Assembly (NCBI RefSeq): GCF_019550915.1
Contig: NZ_JAHWCI010000002.1
Span: forward strand, 62,001-126,000
DNA: 64,000 nt
Direction: 5' to 3'
DNA from: Mumia sp. zg.B17
GTDB lineage: Bacteria; Actinomycetota; Actinomycetes; Propionibacteriales; Nocardioidaceae
Shown here: in pieces, positions 51,685-64,000 of the stretch
How positions within the stretch are numbered: the first letter of the stretch is position 1
Layout of the letters: each line of letters begins with the position of its first letter
The notes under the pieces: generated by a model
What the model saw: only the letters and a program-made list of their open reading frames with translations
Databases searched by the model: none
What the model was told of the DNA's origin: nothing
Made by a program: the position numbers and the translations under genes

Positions 51685-51687
51685 TCT
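51659..51687 (+). promoter_or_regulatory. rpsL promoter (TTGACC-N17-TAGTCT) embedded in the upstream gene's end
   Basis: TTGACC at 51659-51664 and TAGTCT at 51682-51687 are spaced 17 bp, near consensus. The -10 begins at the stop codon (TAG, 51682-51684) of the dehydrogenase gene. A leader of about 236 nt follows, in which I recognise no gene or riboswitch. Confidence 0.7.
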
Positions 51688-51929
51688 TGGACATTGTGCC
51701 GTGGACTCGTGTCCGTGTGCACTGATTCGCGTGTCGCCGCACCGTCGGTCGAGTCGCGCGACCTGGCCTCGCAGCCGGGCCGTGCGGACGAGGTGCAGGA
51801 CCGCGAGCAGCAACACCTACCATCGCACGACGCGGTGGCGGCACGCCCCGAGCGCGCCGCCGGACGACGCCTGCGGCGGGGACGAAGAGAGCTACAGAGA
51901 CAGAGCCGGACAGAAGAAAGAAGCATGTA

Positions 51930-52304
51930 GTGCCAACGATCCAGCAGTTGGTCCGCAAGGGCCGTCAGGACAAGGTGGCGAAGACCAAGACGCCCGCCCT
52001 GAAGGGTTCGCCCCAGCGTCGCGGAGTGTGCACCCGCGTGTACACGACGACGCCGAAGAAGCCGAACTCTGCGCTGCGCAAGGTTGCTCGCGTCCGGCTG
52101 AGCAGCGGCATCGAGGTCACGGCCTACATTCCCGGTGAGGGTCACAACCTGCAGGAGCACTCGATCGTGCTCGTTCGCGGTGGCCGTGTGAAGGACCTCC
52201 CGGGTGTGCGATACAAGATCATCCGCGGCGCGCTGGACACCCAGGGTGTCAAGAGCCGCAAGCAGGCTCGCAGCCGCTACGGCGCGAAGAAGGAGAAGAG
52301 CTGA
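51930..52304 (+). CDS. rpsL: 30S ribosomal protein S12
   Basis: The 124-residue S12 lies at the decoding centre. Lys43 (TTPKKPNS) and Lys88 (GRVKDLPG) are wild type, so streptomycin sensitivity is predicted. The GTG at 51930 gives the normal N-terminus [11 protein letters not shown]. The codon is preceded by the sequence ATGTAGTG, in which an AUG-UAG minimal ORF directly abuts and overlaps it. It overlaps rpsG by 1 nt. Confidence 0.98.
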   Translation: MPTIQQLVRKGRQDKVAKTKTPALKGSPQRRGVCTRVYTTTPKKPNSALRKVARVRLSSGIEVTAYIPGEGHNLQEHSIVLVRGGRVKDLPGVRYKIIRGALDTQGVKSRKQARSRYGAKKEKS

Positions 52305-52774
52305 TGCCGCGCAAGGGTCCAGCACCGAAGCGTCCCACCGAGGCCGATCCGGTCTACTCGAGCCCCCTGGTCACGCAGCTGATCAACAAGGTCCTCGAGG
52401 ACGGCAAGAAGCAGGTCGCCCAGCGCATCGTCTACAGCGCGCTCGAAGGCTCGCGTGAGAAGTCCGGCACCGACCCGGTCATCACGCTGAAGCGCGCGCT
52501 CGACAACGTCAAGCCGACCCTCGAGGTCAAGTCCCGCCGTGTCGGCGGTGCGACCTACCAGGTCCCGATCGAGGTCCGCGCCTCACGCGCCAACACCCTC
52601 GCTCTTCGCTGGCTCGTCCGGTTCGCCAGCGAGCGTCGCGAGAAGACCATGGCCGAGCGCCTGATGAACGAGCTGCTCGACGCCTCGAACGGTCTGGGCG
52701 GCGCAGTCAAGAAGCGTGAGGACACGCACAAGATGGCCGAGGCCAACAAGGCCTTCGCCCACTACCGCTGGTGA
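52304..52774 (+). CDS. rpsG: 30S ribosomal protein S7
   Basis: The 156-residue S7 nucleates assembly of the 30S head. It starts [18 protein letters not shown] and contains the conserved [15 protein letters not shown] hairpin. It shares its first nucleotide with the last of the rpsL stop. Confidence 0.98.
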   Translation: MPRKGPAPKRPTEADPVYSSPLVTQLINKVLEDGKKQVAQRIVYSALEGSREKSGTDPVITLKRALDNVKPTLEVKSRRVGGATYQVPIEVRASRANTLALRWLVRFASERREKTMAERLMNELLDASNGLGGAVKKREDTHKMAEANKAFAHYRW

Positions 52775-52853
52775 CGGCGTGCCGTAGGCCCGTCACGGGC
52801 CGGCGGCACCCATCTCCGGAATCGACTCACGACAGCAAGGGAAGTCAGCCAAG

Positions 52854-54962
<2,109 letters not shown>

Positions 54963-55037
54963 TCGCGGGCCTGACCTAGGCTTCGATCAGCTCAACCGCA
55001 CGGCGCAAAAGCATCATTCAATCGAGGAGGAGCCTCA

Positions 55038-56231
55038 GTGGCTAAGGCGAAGTTCGAGCGGACTAAGCCGCACATGAACATCGGCACCATCGGTCACATC
55101 GACCACGGTAAGACGACGCTCACGGCGGCGATTACCAAGGTGCTGCATGACAAGTACCCGGACCTGAACGAGGCCTCGGCCTTCGATCAGATCGACAAGG
55201 CTCCTGAGGAGCGCCAGCGCGGTATCACGATCTCGATCGCTCACGTTGAGTACCAGACCGAGAACCGTCACTACGCGCACGTCGACTGCCCGGGTCACGC
55301 CGACTACGTGAAGAACATGATCACGGGTGCGGCACAGATGGACGGCGCGATCCTCGTGGTCGCCGCCACCGACGGCCCGATGCCCCAGACGCGTGAGCAC
55401 GTCCTGCTCGCGCGCCAGGTCGGCGTGCCGGCGATGGTCGTGGCGCTCAACAAGTGCGACATGGTCGACGACGAGGAGCTCATCGAGCTCGTCGAGCTCG
55501 AGGTCCGCGAGCTGCTCAGCGAGCAGGAGTTCGACGGTGACAACGCACCGGTCGTCCGCGTTGCGGCCTTCCCGGCGCTCAACGGCGACGCCAAGTGGGG
55601 CGAGTCGATCATCGAGCTCATGAACGCTGTCGACGAGTACATCCCCCAGCCGGAGCGTGAGACGGACAAGCCGTTCCTCATGCCGGTCGAGGACGTCTTC
55701 ACGATCACCGGTCGTGGCACCGTCATCACGGGTCGTATCGAGCGCGGCATCGTCAAGCTCAACGACACCGTCGACATCGTCGGCATCCGCGAGACGAAGC
55801 AGACCTCCACGGTCACGGGCATCGAGATGTTCCGCAAGCTTCTCGACGAGGGCCAGGCGGGCGAGAACGTCGGCCTCCTGCTTCGTGGCACGAAGCGCGA
55901 GGACGTCGAGCGCGGCATGGTCGTCATCGCTCCGGGCACCACGACTCCCCACACGGAGTTCGAGGCGCAGGTCTACATCCTGAGCAAGGAGGAGGGCGGC
56001 CGTCACACGCCGTTCTTCAACAACTACCGCCCGCAGTTCTACTTCCGCACCACGGACGTCACCGGCGTCGTCACGCTGCCTGAGGGCACCGAGATGGTCA
56101 TGCCGGGCGACAACACCGAGATGTCGGTGCAGCTGATCCAGCCGATCGCGATGGAGGACGGTCTCCGCTTCGCGATCCGCGAGGGTGGTCGTACGGTCGG
56201 CGCAGGTCGCGTCACCAAGATCAACAAGTGA
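55038..56231 (+). CDS. tuf: Elongation factor Tu
   Basis: The 397-residue aminoacyl-tRNA delivery GTPase has [14 protein letters not shown] and NKCD motifs. The N-terminus [19 protein letters not shown] is actinobacterial. The GTG follows GAGGAGG. Two tandem hairpins lie downstream. It is the only tuf gene in the window. Confidence 0.98.
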   Translation: MAKAKFERTKPHMNIGTIGHIDHGKTTLTAAITKVLHDKYPDLNEASAFDQIDKAPEERQRGITISIAHVEYQTENRHYAHVDCPGHADYVKNMITGAAQMDGAILVVAATDGPMPQTREHVLLARQVGVPAMVVALNKCDMVDDEELIELVELEVRELLSEQEFDGDNAPVVRVAAFPALNGDAKWGESIIELMNAVDEYIPQPERETDKPFLMPVEDVFTITGRGTVITGRIERGIVKLNDTVDIVGIRETKQTSTVTGIEMFRKLLDEGQAGENVGLLLRGTKREDVERGMVVIAPGTTTPHTEFEAQVYILSKEEGGRHTPFFNNYRPQFYFRTTDVTGVVTLPEGTEMVMPGDNTEMSVQLIQPIAMEDGLRFAIREGGRTVGAGRVTKINK

Positions 56232-56237
56232 TCTGAG

Positions 56238-56254
56238 CCCGGGGCAACCCCGGG
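56238..56254 (+). other. First hairpin after tuf
   Basis: CCCGGGG-CAA-CCCCGGG is a perfect 7-bp stem with a 3-nt loop, 6 nt after the tuf stop. It is followed within 10 nt by a larger hairpin; both may act as one terminator. Confidence 0.6.
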
Positions 56255-56264
56255 ACGGTCTCTG

Positions 56265-56307
56265 GACGAGGCCCCGCCCAGCTCGACGAGCTGGACGGGG
56301 CCTCGTC
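56265..56307 (+). terminator. str operon terminator after tuf
   Basis: GACGAGGCCCCG(C)CCAGCTC-GAC-GAGCTGG(A)CGGGGCCTCGTC forms a 19-bp stem with one mismatch. It is followed by GTCTGTTCTC. Confidence 0.82.
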
Positions 56308-56359
56308 GTCTGTTCTCTGCCCATGGCGTGCGTCACGGCGCGCCACGGACCGGGCGACG

Positions 56360-56365
56360 TATCGT
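56360..56365 (+). promoter_or_regulatory. Leaderless -10 box (TATCGT) for CDF transporter
   Basis: TATCGT fits TANNNT and ends 6 nt before the GTG at 56372. There is no Shine-Dalgarno sequence. It uses the same layout as nuoA and the 22036 lipoprotein gene. Confidence 0.5.
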
Positions 56366-56371
56366 GAGGGC

Positions 56372-57283
56372 GTGGGACACGACCATGCGCACGGCACGCC
56401 GTCCGCCCAGCACCGTCCGCGTCTGGCGTTCGTGCTGGGCCTCACCGTGCTGGTCCTCGTCGTCGAGGTCGTGGCCGCTCTCCTGACCGGGAGCCTGGCC
56501 CTGCTGGCCGACGCCGGCCACATGCTCAGCGACACCTTCGGGCTCGCGATGGCCCTCGCTGCCGTGACGGTCGCGCAACGTGCCGGCAGCCCGCGTCGGA
56601 CGTTCGGCAACCACCGCTCGGAGATCCTCGCCGCGGGCGTCAACGGCCTGGTGCTGCTGGCGCTGTGCGCGGTCGTCGTGGTCTCGGCCGTACGCCGCCT
56701 GGACGACGCTCCCCATGTCGACTCGCCGTGGATGCTGGCGGCGGGCGTGCTCGGGCTCGCGGTGAACGTGGTCGGGCTCCTCCTGCTGCGCAAGGGCTCC
56801 CAGGAGAGTCTCAACGTCAAGGGCGCCTACCTGGAGGTCCTCGGCGACGCGGTCGGCTCCGTGGCGGTGATCGTGGCGGCCGTCGTGATCATGGTGACCG
56901 GCTGGGACGCCGCCGACCCGATCGCCTCGTTGGCGATCGCCGCGCTGATCCTCCCGCGCGCCGTCGGGCTGCTGCGCGAGGTCGCCGACGTCCTCCTGGA
57001 GTCGACGCCGCGCGACTTCGACCTCGACGACCTCAGGGCCCACATGCGGGAGGCTCGGGGGGTCCTCGACGTCCACGACCTGCACGTCTGGACGATCACC
57101 TCGGGGATGCCGGTCATGTCGGCCCACGTCGTGGTCGCCGACGAGGTCCTCGAGCACGACGCGGGGCACGGGGTGCTCGACGAGCTGCGGGGGTGTCTCT
57201 CCGACCACTTCGACGTGGACCACTCCACCTTCCAGCTGGAGTCGGCCGGCCATGCGGCCACGGAGCAGCACACGCACCGCTGA
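56372..57283 (+). CDS. Cation diffusion facilitator (CzcD-like metal exporter)
   Basis: The 303-residue protein has six predicted helices and exports divalent metal (zinc-type) from the cytoplasm. The helix-2 motif HMLSD is intact (ADAGHMLSDTFG). The helix-5 motif is ExxxD (LEVLGD) instead of the usual HxxxD, which may shift metal preference. His-rich ends (GHDHAHG and HTHR) suit metal binding. The cytoplasmic domain contains HDLHVWTITSG. It sits between the str and S10 operons and is probably transcribed alone. Confidence 0.92.
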   Translation: MGHDHAHGTPSAQHRPRLAFVLGLTVLVLVVEVVAALLTGSLALLADAGHMLSDTFGLAMALAAVTVAQRAGSPRRTFGNHRSEILAAGVNGLVLLALCAVVVVSAVRRLDDAPHVDSPWMLAAGVLGLAVNVVGLLLLRKGSQESLNVKGAYLEVLGDAVGSVAVIVAAVVIMVTGWDAADPIASLAIAALILPRAVGLLREVADVLLESTPRDFDLDDLRAHMREARGVLDVHDLHVWTITSGMPVMSAHVVVADEVLEHDAGHGVLDELRGCLSDHFDVDHSTFQLESAGHAATEQHTHR

Positions 57284-57397
57284 CAGCGCGCGGCCGAGCC
57301 CGTACGGCAGAGGCCGCCGGCGACGCCCGACGGCAGACCGTTTGGTTGTGTTCGCTACCGTGAGAGTTGGTCCAAGTGCGACGGATCCTGCTCCGAT

Positions 57398-57427
57398 TTG
57401 GCAATCAGGGGTGGTGTCTGTCAGACT
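57398..57427 (+). promoter_or_regulatory. S10 operon promoter candidate (TTGGCA-N18-CAGACT)
   Basis: TTGGCA at 57398-57403 and CAGACT at 57422-57427 are spaced 18 bp. An upstream TACCGT at 57356-57361 could be a second -10. The leader from here to rpsJ is about 255 nt and carries no recognised gene; an L4-type control element may lie in it but I cannot define it. Confidence 0.5.
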
Positions 57428-57687
57428 TGGAAAGTTGCTTCGGCGCGCCTTGCCGTTCCACTCCGGTGTGAACGGCGCTGGTGCGCCTGGTCCGAGGAAG
57501 AGCAGGCACATCCCGCACGGGGTGGGCGGCGTCCGGGGCCCAACCATCCAACTCCAGAGGTGTGAAGACTCGCGCGCGCTACAGCCCGCGACACGCCCGA
57601 CCTCGGGGGTCGGAGGGGAGCAGCGCTCTTCCTCGATCCCGGGGTGGAGAGTCCGAGGCAGTACGAAGAGAAGGACGAAGCGAGAGC

Positions 57688-57996
57688 ATGGCGGGACAGA
57701 AGATCCGCATCAGGCTCAAGGCCTATGACCACGAGGTGATTGACACCTCGGCGCGCAAGATCGTGGACACCGTCACGCGTACGGGTGCCACGGTCGCTGG
57801 CCCGGTGCCTCTGCCGACGGAAAAGAACGTCTACTGCGTCATTCGTTCGCCGCACAAGTACAAGGACAGCCGCGAACACTTCGAGATGCGCACCCACAAG
57901 CGCCTCATCGACATCATCGACCCCACGCCGAAGACCGTCGACTCGCTGATGCGCCTCGACCTTCCTGCGGGCGTCGACATCGAGATCAAGCTCTGA
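57688..57996 (+). CDS. rpsJ: 30S ribosomal protein S10
   Basis: The 102-residue S10 (NusE) also partners NusB in antitermination. It begins [19 protein letters not shown] and contains [20 protein letters not shown]. First gene of the S10 operon. A longer in-frame upstream reading has no conservation. Confidence 0.98.
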   Translation: MAGQKIRIRLKAYDHEVIDTSARKIVDTVTRTGATVAGPVPLPTEKNVYCVIRSPHKYKDSREHFEMRTHKRLIDIIDPTPKTVDSLMRLDLPAGVDIEIKL

Positions 57997-58009
57997 GGAA
58001 CGATCGCTG

Positions 58010-58669
58010 ATGAGCAACCAGAAGGCACCCGTCGGGCTGCTCGGGCGCAAGCTCGGGATGACCCAGACGTGGGACGAGAACAACCGCGTGGTTCCGGTCA
58101 CCGTGATCGCTGCCGACACCAACGTCGTCACGCAGATCCGCACCGCCGAGACCGACGGCTACAGCGCCGTCCAGATCGGCTTCGGCGAGATCGACCCGCG
58201 CAAGGTGAACAAGCCGCAGGCCGGTCACTTCGACAAGGCCAGCGTCACGCCCCGCCGTCACCTCGCGGAGATCCGCACCGAGGCGATCGGGGACTACCAG
58301 GTCGGGCAGGCAGTCACCCCTGAGATCTTCGCCGCCGGTGACTTCGTCGACGTGACGGGCACCAGCAAGGGCAAGGGCTTCGCGGGCGTCATGAAGCGCC
58401 ACGGCTTCCACGGTGTCGGCGCCTCGCACGGTGCCCACCGCAACCACCGCAAGCCGGGATCGATCGGCGGCTGCGCCACGCCGGGTCGCGTGTTCAAGGG
58501 TCTGCGCATGGCAGGCCACATGGGCACCGACCGTGTCACGGCGCAGAGCCTCACGGTGCACGCCATCGACGCCGACAAGGGCCTCATCCTCATCAAGGGT
58601 GCGGTTCCCGGCCCCAAGGGCGGCATCGTCATGATCCGCACCGGCGCCAAGAAGGGAGCCGTCAAGTGA
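58010..58669 (+). CDS. rplC: 50S ribosomal protein L3
   Basis: The 219-residue L3 reaches the peptidyl transferase centre. The extension motif [17 protein letters not shown] and the following [19 protein letters not shown] are intact. Its end overlaps the rplD GTG by 4 nt. Confidence 0.98.
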   Translation: MSNQKAPVGLLGRKLGMTQTWDENNRVVPVTVIAADTNVVTQIRTAETDGYSAVQIGFGEIDPRKVNKPQAGHFDKASVTPRRHLAEIRTEAIGDYQVGQAVTPEIFAAGDFVDVTGTSKGKGFAGVMKRHGFHGVGASHGAHRNHRKPGSIGGCATPGRVFKGLRMAGHMGTDRVTAQSLTVHAIDADKGLILIKGAVPGPKGGIVMIRTGAKKGAVK

Positions 58670-59325
58670 CCGCCAACGTCATCGACGTCGATCTCCCCCG
58701 GGACATCTTCGACGTCCAGGTCAACATCCCCCTGATCCACCAGGTGGTCGTCGCCCAGCTCGCAGCAGCGCGCCAGGGCACCCACGACACCAAGTCGCGT
58801 GGCGAGGTGTCCGGCGGCGGCAGGAAGCCGTACCGCCAGAAGGGCACCGGCCGCGCCCGTCAGGGCTCGATCCGCGCACCTCAGTTCACCGGTGGTGGCG
58901 TGGTCCACGGACCGACGCCGCGCAGCTACGACCAGCGCACCCCCAAGAAGATGAAGGCAGCCGCTCTCCGTGGCGCCCTCTCCGACCGGGCACGCAACGG
59001 CCGTCTGCACGTCGTCGAGTCGCTCGTGGGCGGCGAGGCGCCGTCGACGAGGGCCGCTCTGGCGACGCTCCGCGAGATCACCGCACGTCCGCGTGTGCTG
59101 GTCGTGGTGGAGAGCACCGACCAGACCACGGTGAAGAGCCTGCGCAACGTCGCCGGCACCCACCTGATCGGGCTCGACCAGCTCAACACGTACGACGTCC
59201 TGCTCAGCGACGACGTGGTCTTCACCAAGGCCGCGTTCGACGCCTTCGTCGCGCTCCGCTCCAACGGGGACGCCGAGACCGTCAAGCTGAGCGAGGTCGC
59301 TACCGCGAAGGACGGTGACAAGTGA
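58666..59325 (+). CDS. rplD: 50S ribosomal protein L4
   Basis: The 219-residue L4 lines the exit tunnel. The loop with [19 protein letters not shown] is conserved. In other bacteria L4 represses the S10 operon. The GTG overlaps rplC (GTGA), and the stop overlaps the rplW GTG. Confidence 0.97.
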   Translation: MTANVIDVDLPRDIFDVQVNIPLIHQVVVAQLAAARQGTHDTKSRGEVSGGGRKPYRQKGTGRARQGSIRAPQFTGGGVVHGPTPRSYDQRTPKKMKAAALRGALSDRARNGRLHVVESLVGGEAPSTRAALATLREITARPRVLVVVESTDQTTVKSLRNVAGTHLIGLDQLNTYDVLLSDDVVFTKAAFDAFVALRSNGDAETVKLSEVATAKDGDK

Positions 59326-59627
59326 GCACGCTGCACAAGGACCCGCGCGACATCCTGCTCGGGCCGGTCGTGAGCGAGAAGAGCTACGGGCTGCTCGACG
59401 AGAACAAGTACACGTTCATCGTCCGTCCGGATGCCAACAAGACCGAGATCAAGATCGCCGTGGAGAAGATCTTCGGCGTCACGGTCACCGCGGTGAACAC
59501 CCAGAACCGCAAGGGCAAGACGCGTCGTACCCGCAACGGCACCGGCAAGCGTGCCGATGTCAAGCGCGCGATCGTGAGCGTCGCTCCGGGTCAGAGCATC
59601 GACATCTTCGCTGCGCCTGGCGCCTGA
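59322..59627 (+). CDS. rplW: 50S ribosomal protein L23
   Basis: The 101-residue L23 sits at the exit-tunnel rim and contacts trigger factor. It begins [20 protein letters not shown] and contains [19 protein letters not shown]. The GTG overlaps rplD. Confidence 0.97.
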   Translation: MSTLHKDPRDILLGPVVSEKSYGLLDENKYTFIVRPDANKTEIKIAVEKIFGVTVTAVNTQNRKGKTRRTRNGTGKRADVKRAIVSVAPGQSIDIFAAPGA

Positions 59628-59648
59628 ACGAACGAGGACTGAGTACGT

Positions 59649-60479
<831 letters not shown>

Positions 60480-60492
60480 GGAAGAGCCTGAC

Positions 60493-60774
60493 ATGCCACG
60501 CAGTTTGAAGAAGGGACCGTTCGTCGACGGCCACCTGCTGAAGAAGGTCGAGACTCAGAACGAGGCCGACACGCACACCGTCATCAAGACGTGGTCGCGT
60601 CGCTCCATGATTCTCCCGTCCTTCATCGGTCACACCATCGCCGTCCACGACGGGCGCAAGCACGTCCCGGTGTTCGTCACCGACGCGATGGTCGGCCACA
60701 AGCTGGGCGAGTTCGCGCCGACGCGTACCTTCCGCGGACACGTCAAGGACGACCGAAAGAGCCGCCGCCGCTGA
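60493..60774 (+). CDS. rpsS: 30S ribosomal protein S19
   Basis: The 93-residue S19 of the 30S head begins [19 protein letters not shown]. The C-terminal [16 protein letters not shown] and basic tail are typical. Confidence 0.98.
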   Translation: MPRSLKKGPFVDGHLLKKVETQNEADTHTVIKTWSRRSMILPSFIGHTIAVHDGRKHVPVFVTDAMVGHKLGEFAPTRTFRGHVKDDRKSRRR

Positions 60775-60803
60775 CGCGGGCGACAACCAAGGGAAGAGTT
60801 CAG

Positions 60804-61253
60804 ATGAGCACATTGGAGCGTAAGGGCCTCAGCGCCCGACGCGAGAGCCTGCTCGGCGACGAGCCCGGTGCTTTCGCGGTCGCACGCTTCGTCCGCGTCA
60901 CGCCGCAGAAGGCGCGCCGGGTCGTCGACATGGTCCGCGGCCTCGACGTGGACGATGCACTGGCCCTGCTGCGGTTCGCCCCGCAGGGTGCGGCGCAGGA
61001 CGTCTACAAGCTGGTCGCGAGCGCCGTCGCGAACGCCGAGACCACCGAAGGCCTCGACCGTTCGACGCTGGTCATCTCGGCCGTCCGGGTCGACGAGGGC
61101 CCGACGATGAAGCGCTGGCGCCCCCGCGCCCGTGGTGCGGCCAACCGCATCCTCAAGCGCACCAGCCACATCACCGTCGTCGTGCAGCCTCGTGACGCTG
61201 TCGCCGCGCTGAGTCGAACACACAAGGCCAACAAGAAGGGTGGGAACCGCTAG
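60804..61253 (+). CDS. rplV: 50S ribosomal protein L22
   Basis: The 149-residue L22 has its tunnel loop near [17 protein letters not shown]. The ATG at 60804 follows GGGAAGAG; an in-frame reading from 60591 would extend back through rpsS. The stop overlaps the rpsC GTG (TAGTG). Confidence 0.97.
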   Translation: MSTLERKGLSARRESLLGDEPGAFAVARFVRVTPQKARRVVDMVRGLDVDDALALLRFAPQGAAQDVYKLVASAVANAETTEGLDRSTLVISAVRVDEGPTMKRWRPRARGAANRILKRTSHITVVVQPRDAVAALSRTHKANKKGGNR

Positions 61254-62086
61254 TGGGACAGAAGATCAACCCGCACGGCTTCCGTCTCGGTATCTCCACC
61301 GACCACAAGAGCCGCTGGTACGCCGACAAGCTGTACAAGGGCTACGTCGGCGAGGACATCAAGATCCGTCGCCTGCTCACCAAGGGCATGGACCGCGCCG
61401 GCATCAGCCGGGTCGAGATCGAGCGCACTCGTGACCGTGTCCGCGTGGACATCCACACGGCGCGTCCGGGCATCGTGATCGGACGCCGCGGCGCCGAGGC
61501 CGACCGCATCCGCGGCGATCTCGAGAAGCTCACGGGCAAGCAGATCCAGCTCAACATCCTCGAGGTCAAGAACCCCGAGCTCGATGCGCAGCTGGTCGCC
61601 CAGGGTGTTGCCGAGCAGCTCGCCGGCCGTGTGCAGTTCCGTCGCGCCATGCGCAAGGCACTGCAGACGACCATGCGCGCCGGTGCGAAGGGTGTCCGCA
61701 TCCAGTGCTCCGGCCGTCTCGGCGGCGCGGAGATGTCGCGCTCGGAGTTCTACCGCGAGGGCCGCGTGCCCCTGCACACGCTCCGTGCCGACGTCGACTA
61801 CGGCTTCTACGAGGCGCGTACGACCTTCGGCCGCATCGGCGTGAAGGTCTGGATCTACAAGGGCGAGGTCGCCGGCACCCGTGCCGAGCGCGAGGCTCAG
61901 GCCGCTGCCCGCGCCGCCGCCCCCGGTGGGCGTCAGCGTCCGGGTCGTGGTGGCGCTCGTCGCCCGGCGCGTGAGGGACAGCGCGCAGAGCGCCCCGCAC
62001 GTCAGGAGCAGGCTGCAGAGCCGGCTCCCGCGAGCACTGAGGCTGCTACCGCTCCCGCGGAAGCAGCGAACGGAACGGAGAGCTGA
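61253..62086 (+). CDS. rpsC: 30S ribosomal protein S3 with Ala/Pro/Glu-rich tail
   Basis: The 277-residue S3 of the mRNA entry channel has a KH domain ([21 protein letters not shown]) and the S3 C-domain (RMRKAL-type and [16 protein letters not shown]). The last 60 residues are Arg/Ala/Pro/Glu-rich and low complexity, a common actinobacterial extension. Confidence 0.97.
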   Translation: MGQKINPHGFRLGISTDHKSRWYADKLYKGYVGEDIKIRRLLTKGMDRAGISRVEIERTRDRVRVDIHTARPGIVIGRRGAEADRIRGDLEKLTGKQIQLNILEVKNPELDAQLVAQGVAEQLAGRVQFRRAMRKALQTTMRAGAKGVRIQCSGRLGGAEMSRSEFYREGRVPLHTLRADVDYGFYEARTTFGRIGVKVWIYKGEVAGTRAEREAQAAARAAAPGGRQRPGRGGARRPAREGQRAERPARQEQAAEPAPASTEAATAPAEAANGTES

Positions 62087-62089
62087 ACC

Positions 62090-62509
62090 ATGCTGATCCC
62101 GCGCAGGGTCAAGCACCGCAAGCAGCACCACCCCAAGCGTCGTGGCGCCGCCAAGGGCGGCACGTCGCTGGCGTTCGGTGACTTCGGCATCCAGGCGATC
62201 GAGGGTCACTACGTGACCAACCGGCAGATCGAGTCGGCTCGTATCGCCATGACCCGTCACATCAAGCGTGGCGGCAAGGTGTGGATCAACATCTACCCCG
62301 ACCGTCCGCTGACCAAGAAGCCTGCCGAGACCCGCATGGGTTCCGGAAAGGGTTCGCCGGAGTGGTGGATCGCCAACGTCAAGGCCGGCCGCGTCATGTT
62401 CGAGCTGTCGGGCGTGACCGAGCCGGTGGCCCGTGAGGCGCTGCGACGTGCGATGCACAAGCTCCCGATGAAGTGCAAGATCGTGACCCGCGAGGCAGGT
62501 GATCTCTGA
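62090..62509 (+). CDS. rplP: 50S ribosomal protein L16
   Basis: The 139-residue L16 begins [19 protein letters not shown] and contains [17 protein letters not shown]. It is 3 nt from rpsC, and its stop overlaps rpmC. Confidence 0.98.
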   Translation: MLIPRRVKHRKQHHPKRRGAAKGGTSLAFGDFGIQAIEGHYVTNRQIESARIAMTRHIKRGGKVWINIYPDRPLTKKPAETRMGSGKGSPEWWIANVKAGRVMFELSGVTEPVAREALRRAMHKLPMKCKIVTREAGDL

Positions 62510-62733
62510 TGGCGAACGCCACCACCACCGCTGACCTCCGCGCGCTGAGCGCCGAGGACCTGGCCGACAAGCTGGGCGAGGCCAAGGAAGAGCTGTTCAA
62601 CCTGCGCTTCCAGGCCGCGACCGGCCAGCTCGAGAACAACGCCCGGCTCCGTACGGTGCGCAAGGACATCGCGCGCATCTACACCGTCGTCCGTGAGCGC
62701 GAGCTCGGCATCATCGAAAGTGAAGAGGCATGA
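62509..62733 (+). CDS. rpmC: 50S ribosomal protein L29
   Basis: The 74-residue helical L29 lies near the tunnel exit. It contains [21 protein letters not shown]. It overlaps rplP by 1 nt and rpsQ by 4 nt. Confidence 0.97.
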   Translation: MANATTTADLRALSAEDLADKLGEAKEELFNLRFQAATGQLENNARLRTVRKDIARIYTVVRERELGIIESEEA

Positions 62734-63002
62734 GCAACAACACCGCAGGCGAGCGCAACCGCCGCAAGGTGCGCGAGGGCCTCGTCGTGAGCGACAAGAT
62801 GGACAAGACCGTCGTCGTCAGCGTCGAGGACCACGTCAAGCACGCTCTGTACGGCAAGGTCATGCGCCGCACGAGCAAGCTCAAGGCGCACGACGAGGCG
62901 AACGAGGCTGGCATCGGCGACCGCGTACTGGTCGCAGAGACCCGTCCGCTGTCGTCGACCAAGCGTTGGCGCCTCGTCGAGATCCTCGAGAAGGCCAAGT
63001 AA
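62730..63002 (+). CDS. rpsQ: 30S ribosomal protein S17
   Basis: The 90-residue S17 contains [19 protein letters not shown] and [19 protein letters not shown]. It is the last gene before a 63-nt gap to rplN, the conventional boundary of the S10 and spc groups. Confidence 0.97.
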   Translation: MSNNTAGERNRRKVREGLVVSDKMDKTVVVSVEDHVKHALYGKVMRRTSKLKAHDEANEAGIGDRVLVAETRPLSSTKRWRLVEILEKAK

Positions 63003-63065
63003 CCACTCGTTCCGTCAGGCTCGCGGAGACCCCGTGAGAACCGGCGAGACAACAGGAGATAACCG

Positions 63066-63434
63066 ATGATCCAGCAGGAGTCGCGACTCAAGGTCGCCGA
63101 CAACACCGGTGCCAAGGAGATCTTGTGCATCCGCGTGCTCGGCGGTTCCGGTCGTCGATACGCAGGGATCGGCGACACCATCGTCGCCACCGTCAAGGAC
63201 GCGATCCCGGGCGGGAACGTCAAGAAGGGCGACGTCGTGAAGGCTGTCGTCGTCCGCACCGCGAAGGAGCGCCGTCGTCCGGACGGCTCCTACATCCGGT
63301 TCGACGAGAACGCCGCAGTCATCTTGAAGAATGATGGTGAGCCCCGTGGCACGCGCATCTTCGGCCCCGTGGGCCGTGAGCTGCGCGACAAGCGGTTCAT
63401 GCGCATCATCTCGCTTGCCCCGGAGGTGCTGTGA
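63066..63434 (+). CDS. rplN: 50S ribosomal protein L14
   Basis: The 122-residue L14 begins [19 protein letters not shown] and ends [12 protein letters not shown]. It is preceded by ACAGGAGAT. Confidence 0.98.
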   Translation: MIQQESRLKVADNTGAKEILCIRVLGGSGRRYAGIGDTIVATVKDAIPGGNVKKGDVVKAVVVRTAKERRRPDGSYIRFDENAAVILKNDGEPRGTRIFGPVGRELRDKRFMRIISLAPEVL

Positions 63435-63805
63435 TGACTGCCAAGAAGAAGAGCCTGAGCATCAAGAAGGGTGACCAGGTCCGCGTGCTGTCCGGCAAGG
63501 ACCGCGGCGTCGAGGGCAAGGTCATCGCCGTGCTCCCCGAGGTCGATCGCGTGATCGTCGAGGGCGTGAACCGGATCAAGCGGCACCAGAAGGCGCTGCA
63601 GCCGGGCACGACCAGCTCGATCGTGACCAAGGAGGCTCCGATCCACGTGTCCAACGTGGCGCTCCTGGTCGAGGTCGACGGCGAGAAGGTCACCACCCGT
63701 ATCGGCAACCGTCGCGACGAGGTCACCAAGAAGCGCCCTGACGGCTCCACCTACAGCGCGCACCGCAGCGTGCGCGTCGCCAAGCGCACCGGAGAGGAGA
63801 TCTGA
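63434..63805 (+). CDS. rplX: 50S ribosomal protein L24
   Basis: The 123-residue L24 has a KOW motif ([20 protein letters not shown]). ATG 63434 has GGAGG 7 nt upstream and overlaps the rplN stop by one nucleotide; GTG 63431 is an alternative that adds one residue. Confidence 0.96.
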   Translation: MTAKKKSLSIKKGDQVRVLSGKDRGVEGKVIAVLPEVDRVIVEGVNRIKRHQKALQPGTTSSIVTKEAPIHVSNVALLVEVDGEKVTTRIGNRRDEVTKKRPDGSTYSAHRSVRVAKRTGEEI

Positions 63806-64000
63806 TGAGCGCCGAGACCACAGAGAAGGTCATCCCGCGCGTGAAGACGCGCTACCGCGAGGAGATCCTCCCCGCGCTGCGCGAGGAGTTCTCGTTCGAG
63901 AACGTCATGCAGGTCCCGGGTCTGACCAAGATCGTCGTCAACATGGGCGTCGGCGAGGCAGCTCGTGACTCCAAGCTGATCGAGGGCGCGATCCGCGACC
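63805..64000 (+). CDS. rplE: 50S ribosomal protein L5 (partial, runs off right edge)
   Basis: The first 65 codons of L5 are present, starting with ATG 63805, which overlaps the rplX stop. The family segment [20 protein letters not shown] is visible. The rest lies beyond the window. Confidence 0.96.
   Translation, partial: MSAETTEKVIPRVKTRYREEILPALREEFSFENVMQVPGLTKIVVNMGVGEAARDSKLIEGAIRD

Noticed and set aside
57284-57687. Small open frames in the S10 leader
   Set aside because: They have no conserved sequence and overlap the likely promoter and leader.

Overview
The window is a high-GC actinobacterial chromosome segment. The ribosomal protein, RpoB and RpoC sequences, the GTG/TTG starts, the leaderless -10 boxes and a full mce operon point to Nocardioidaceae or near relatives (Nocardioides/Aeromicrobium type). 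That assignment is inference from gene content. Apart from housekeeping synteny I see no insertion sequence, prophage, integrase, CRISPR array or rRNA gene.

Layout. (1) 1-1842, minus: a secreted subtilisin-like protease that runs off the left edge. (2) 1966-10806, plus: a compact complex-I-like operon nuoA-B-C-H-I-J-K-L-M-N. It has no nuoD, nuoE, nuoF or nuoG and appears to start from a leaderless promoter. (3) 10824-12494: a DGPF/YCII protein and an ECF42-type sigma factor with a matching ECF42-like promoter. YajQ converges on the sigma gene. (4) 13073-18896: tRNA-Tyr, a divergent LysR regulator/SDR pair, a serine beta-lactamase-like lipoprotein, tRNA-Thr, tRNA-Met, rpmG, murB and an adenosine deaminase. 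(5) 19026-24144: tRNA-Trp-secE-nusG-rplK-rplA, a lipoprotein gene, then rplJ-rplL behind an L10-type leader. (6) 24298-37122: an LPATG surface protein, a complete mce lipid-transport operon (ATPase, two YrbE permeases, MceA-F, two Mce-associated proteins) and a convergent class E-type sortase, all placed between rplL and rpoB. (7) 37303-44941: rpoB-rpoC and a very strong terminator. (8) 45002-51684: an acyltransferase, an unknown lipoprotein, and a two-gene operon pairing a hydroxyacid-oxoacid transhydrogenase with a FAD/Fe-S D-2-hydroxyacid dehydrogenase. (9) 51659-56307: the str operon rpsL-rpsG-fusA-tuf. (10) 56360-57283: a CDF metal exporter. (11) 57398-64000: the S10/spc operon from rpsJ into rplE, which runs off the right edge.

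How the parts work together. Most of the window makes the transcription and translation machinery. Three accessory modules are the interesting part. The NuoD-less complex I keeps the N2 cysteines, the two ferredoxin clusters of NuoI and the three antiporter-like pumps, but lacks the NADH-input module and the 49-kDa quinone-site subunit. The mce operon, with its surface protein and sortase, forms an envelope/lipid-uptake island at the locus where mycobacteria keep only the orphan mkl ATPase. The 4-hydroxyacid transhydrogenase and the D-2-hydroxyglutarate-type dehydrogenase could form a closed 2-oxoglutarate/D-2-hydroxyglutarate shuttle that passes electrons to the respiratory chain.
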